6,570 bases of DNA from contig DATFDL010000246.1 in assembly GCA_035252155.1 (NCBI GenBank), positions 1 through 6,570 on the forward strand. The letters are read 5' to 3'. The notes under the pieces were generated by a model that saw only the letters and a program-made list of their open reading frames with translations, was not told the DNA's origin and did not search any database. Position numbers and translations under genes: made by a program. Source of the DNA: JAICLL01 sp035252155 (GTDB lineage Bacteria > Planctomycetota > Planctomycetia > Pirellulales > JAICIG01). Of this stretch, positions 4,769-6,570 are shown piece after piece (within the stretch, counting starts at the first letter, position 1; every line of letters starts with the position of its first letter).

Positions 4769-6424
4769 GTGACAACGAGCCAGGGGCTGCACGCCACCTT
4801 CGACTTGCTAGCGCGGACGGAGAACGAAGCCGCCTCGCAAGTGCTCGTGGCCGCGCTCGATTCACCGCAGCCGGAACTGGCCGAGCGGGCTCTCGCCGTG
4901 CTGCTGAAGCGCCGCAGCCTGGCGGGCCAGCACGAGGTGCTTCGCCGCGTCCACCAGCTTGACGACCGCTGGCGGGCGATCTTGCACGAGCACCGCGGCA
5001 CCATGTCGCAGGCCCTGCGCGACGCCCTGCTCTCTAGCGATACACAGTGGTGCTCGAACAGTTGTCAGGCCATCCTCTGGTTTCACGAATACGACCAGAT
5101 GCCGGCGCTGGTCAATGTGTTCGAGGACGAGACGAACCCGCACGCGCCCTTGGCCGCGGCCACCGCGCTGAAGCTGGCCGAGCTGTTTTATCACGATCTC
5201 TCCGGCGCTCACGATTTTCGTCCGCGGCGCGATCCGCAGCTCATGCTGCGGCACCTGACAGAAACGCTCGAAGAATCGGTCAAGCGATTCGGCCGTCACC
5301 GCCGCAACGAGGTGGTCGAAGCCTTTTTGCTATTGGCCAATCGCGACAACCTGACGCTCAAGCAGATTTTGCTCGACCCGCACCACGCCAGCTATCTGGC
5401 CGTCATCGAAGTGCTGACCCGCAGCCGCCAGCCGGGCGTCATTCGACTGCTGTTGAGTTACCTCGACGACCCGCAGGCACCCTCCGCGCCGCTTACGGCC
5501 ATCGCTCATCGCGACGATCGCGAGTTTGTTGAGCCGTTTCTGCGCCGCATCGGCAGCGAGCCTTCGGCCGCGGTTCGCCGCAGCCTCGCTAGAATCGACC
5601 AGTTCGCCTGGCTGCGCCCAGGGCAAACCGTGCTCGACGAGCTCGACGAAGCCGCCCAGCACAGCGCGGTCGAACTGATAACGGCCTCGGGCATGAATCG
5701 GCTCGCGGCCTTTCAAACCATTTCGCACCTGGTGTTGCACGGCAAACCCGCCGGCCGCCGGGCCGCCACAAAGGCGCTGGCGGCCTTCCACGGTATCGAA
5801 GCCAATCAGCTTGCCCTGAAGGCATTGGAAGACGAAGACCCGCATGTGCAGGCGCTCGCCCTGGGGCAACTGCGCGAACGCGGCATTCCCGGCGCCGTGT
5901 CGGTCTTGATCGAACGCACCGAAAGCCCACAGCCCGTCGTGCAACAAGCGGCCCGCGAAAGCCTGTCGGAGTTCAGCTTTGCGCGATATCTGTCGGCCTT
6001 CGACATGCTCGATGAGCAAGTGCGCCGCAGCACCGGCATCCTCGTGCGCAAAATCGATCCGCAGGCAGTGCCGCTGTTGCGCGAAGAGTTGGCGGCCGCC
6101 TCGCGCCGCCGCCGCATTCGCGCATTGCAGATTGCCGAGACGATGTTTTTGGTGCCGCAGGTCGAAGACGACGTGATCAAACTTTTGCACGACGAAGATC
6201 ATTTGGTTCGCTTAGGGGCGGCCAAGGCCTTGGCCCAGTGCAGCACGGCCGCCGCCATCGAGGCCCTCCACGAAGCGGAGCAAGACAGCAGCGCCACCGT
6301 GCGCGAGGCGGCGGTTCAGAGCCTTGAGCGGATCGGTCGGCTATTAGCCAGCATGAGGGTTCAGGGTACAGGGGTCAGGGTTCCGGAGGGTTCAGGGTTC
6401 AGGGTTCAGGGTTCAGAACTTTAG
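4769..6424 (+). CDS. HEAT-repeat protein with a repeat-encoded C-terminal tail
   Basis: A 551-residue cytoplasmic alpha-solenoid protein with no signal peptide, membrane segment or recognisable catalytic domain. HEAT-like helical pairs are clearest at about 22-50, 347-371, 374-401, 432-459, 464-490 and 495-524, with typical patterns such as DEDHLVRLGAAKALAQ and SSATVREAAVQSLERIG. The middle (about 90-330) is also helical but more degenerate. Such proteins usually act as protein-protein interaction scaffolds; the partner is unknown. The start is GTG, supported by GGAG seven nt upstream; a TGA at 4730-4732 closes the frame and no other plausible start lies between. The solenoid logically ends near residue 526. 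The last residues, MRVQGTGVRVPEGSGFRVQGSEL, are a translation of the GGGTTCA tandem repeat, so the original stop was probably lost to repeat growth or insertion. It is transcribed away from the TatD-like operon. Confidence 0.88.
   Translation: MTTSQGLHATFDLLARTENEAASQVLVAALDSPQPELAERALAVLLKRRSLAGQHEVLRRVHQLDDRWRAILHEHRGTMSQALRDALLSSDTQWCSNSCQAILWFHEYDQMPALVNVFEDETNPHAPLAAATALKLAELFYHDLSGAHDFRPRRDPQLMLRHLTETLEESVKRFGRHRRNEVVEAFLLLANRDNLTLKQILLDPHHASYLAVIEVLTRSRQPGVIRLLLSYLDDPQAPSAPLTAIAHRDDREFVEPFLRRIGSEPSAAVRRSLARIDQFAWLRPGQTVLDELDEAAQHSAVELITASGMNRLAAFQTISHLVLHGKPAGRRAATKALAAFHGIEANQLALKALEDEDPHVQALALGQLRERGIPGAVSVLIERTESPQPVVQQAARESLSEFSFARYLSAFDMLDEQVRRSTGILVRKIDPQAVPLLREELAAASRRRRIRALQIAETMFLVPQVEDDVIKLLHDEDHLVRLGAAKALAQCSTAAAIEALHEAEQDSSATVREAAVQSLERIGRLLASMRVQGTGVRVPEGSGFRVQGSEL
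6356..6416 (+). repeat. AGGGTTC heptamer tandem repeat inside the 3' end of the HEAT gene
   Basis: Four perfect AGGGTTC units run from 6387 to 6414, plus AG. They are preceded at 6356-6386 by degenerate copies carrying substitutions and small indels (for example GGGTACA and GGGGTCA). Seven is not a multiple of three, so 21 nt encode the heptapeptide cycle GFRVQGS, which is the same in all three plus-strand frames and contains no stop. The tract is therefore translated as the C-terminal tail of the HEAT protein. The complementary strand contains TGA in each three-unit cycle, so it would close any frame. The graded decay from perfect to degenerate units suggests slippage-driven growth at the distal side. 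Confidence 0.88.
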
Positions 6425-6554
6425 TGGTTCCCCGAATCATGGACGCATCCCACGAGGTCCTAATTCCAGATCCGTCCCTTACATGCGCGGTCGCCTCGCG
6501 AACACATTTACACCGGTACGCGTTGAAACACCGATTTGACCCGGCGTGTAAATG
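6425..6554. other. Non-coding segment with a hairpin between inverted heptamer tracts
   Basis: No gene is supported here. Near its right end CATTTACAC (6505-6513) pairs with GTGTAAATG (6546-6554) as a perfect 9-bp stem with a 32-nt loop. The right stem arm abuts the inverted heptamer copy that starts at 6555. The hairpin could lie at the 3' end of the HEAT transcript, but no T-run follows, so it is not a standard terminator. Confidence 0.45.
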
Positions 6555-6570
6555 CTGAACCCTGAACCCT
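6555..6570 (-). repeat. Inverted copy of the heptamer tract, cut by the window edge
   Basis: CTGAACCCTGAACCCT is the exact reverse complement of 6401-6416, so it is two AGGGTTC units on the minus strand plus AG. It continues to the last base, so its true length is unknown. Together with the tract at 6356-6416 it brackets a 138-nt unique segment in inverted orientation. Confidence 0.8.

Noticed and set aside
5330..6202. 290-codon minus-strand frame opposite the HEAT-repeat gene
   Set aside because: Antisense to clear HEAT repeats; no ribosome binding site or domain seen.
6356..6570. CRISPR array or telomere-like repeat
   Set aside because: The units are contiguous 7-mers without spacers, so this is not CRISPR. 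GGGTTCA resembles plant-type telomere repeats by one base, but the tract is short, internal, degenerate and in both orientations.

Overview
The window looks like a piece of a GC-rich planctomycete chromosome, most likely of the Pirellulales type. The evidence is a secreted protein fusing a DUF1080 domain to a ThuA-like domain, a small secreted protein rich in Val, Pro and Tyr, a HEAT-repeat protein, and several families of short dispersed palindromic and heptamer repeats. This assignment is inferred from gene content and style; no taxonomic marker gene is present. I see no rRNA, tRNA, CRISPR array, transposase gene or phage gene.

Layout from left to right. Positions 1-70 hold a 17-bp inverted repeat just beyond the 3' end of a minus-strand membrane acyltransferase (91-1377). 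A 113-nt gap separates that gene from a 99-residue secreted basic protein (1491-1790, minus). Next is the DUF1080-ThuA protein (1843-3339, minus). The 227-nt gap at 3340-3566 holds two kinds of palindromic repeat. Beyond it lies a tightly spaced minus-strand pair: an 89-residue protein of unknown function (4380-4646, with an upstream alternative ATG at 4649) followed by a TatD-family metal hydrolase resembling EboB (3567-4373). A 122-nt divergent region then separates this pair from a plus-strand HEAT-repeat protein (4769-6424). The last 25 residues or so of that protein are largely encoded by a GGGTTCA heptamer repeat. The final 146 nt are non-coding, with a hairpin and an inverted copy of the same heptamer at the window edge.

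Only the 89-residue gene and the TatD gene look clearly co-transcribed, with 6 nt between stop and start. The DUF1080-ThuA gene and the small secreted gene could share a transcript (52 nt apart), but a repeat hairpin lies between them. No common pathway links all the genes. The DUF1080-ThuA protein suggests sugar or glycan breakdown outside the cytoplasm, and the acyltransferase suggests modification of an envelope glycan.

The most interesting content is the repeats. Two sequence-unrelated repeat families (A at 1812-1842 and 3540-3571; B at 3414-3505) share one architecture: GTAG directly 5' of a perfect 8-bp stem with a 4- or 6-nt loop. This matches the layout of REP elements moved by RAYT (IS200-like) transposases, and the B pair is arranged head to head like a BIME. 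Both A copies sit exactly at gene 3' ends in the same orientation, and the GTAG of one supplies the stop codon of the TatD gene.
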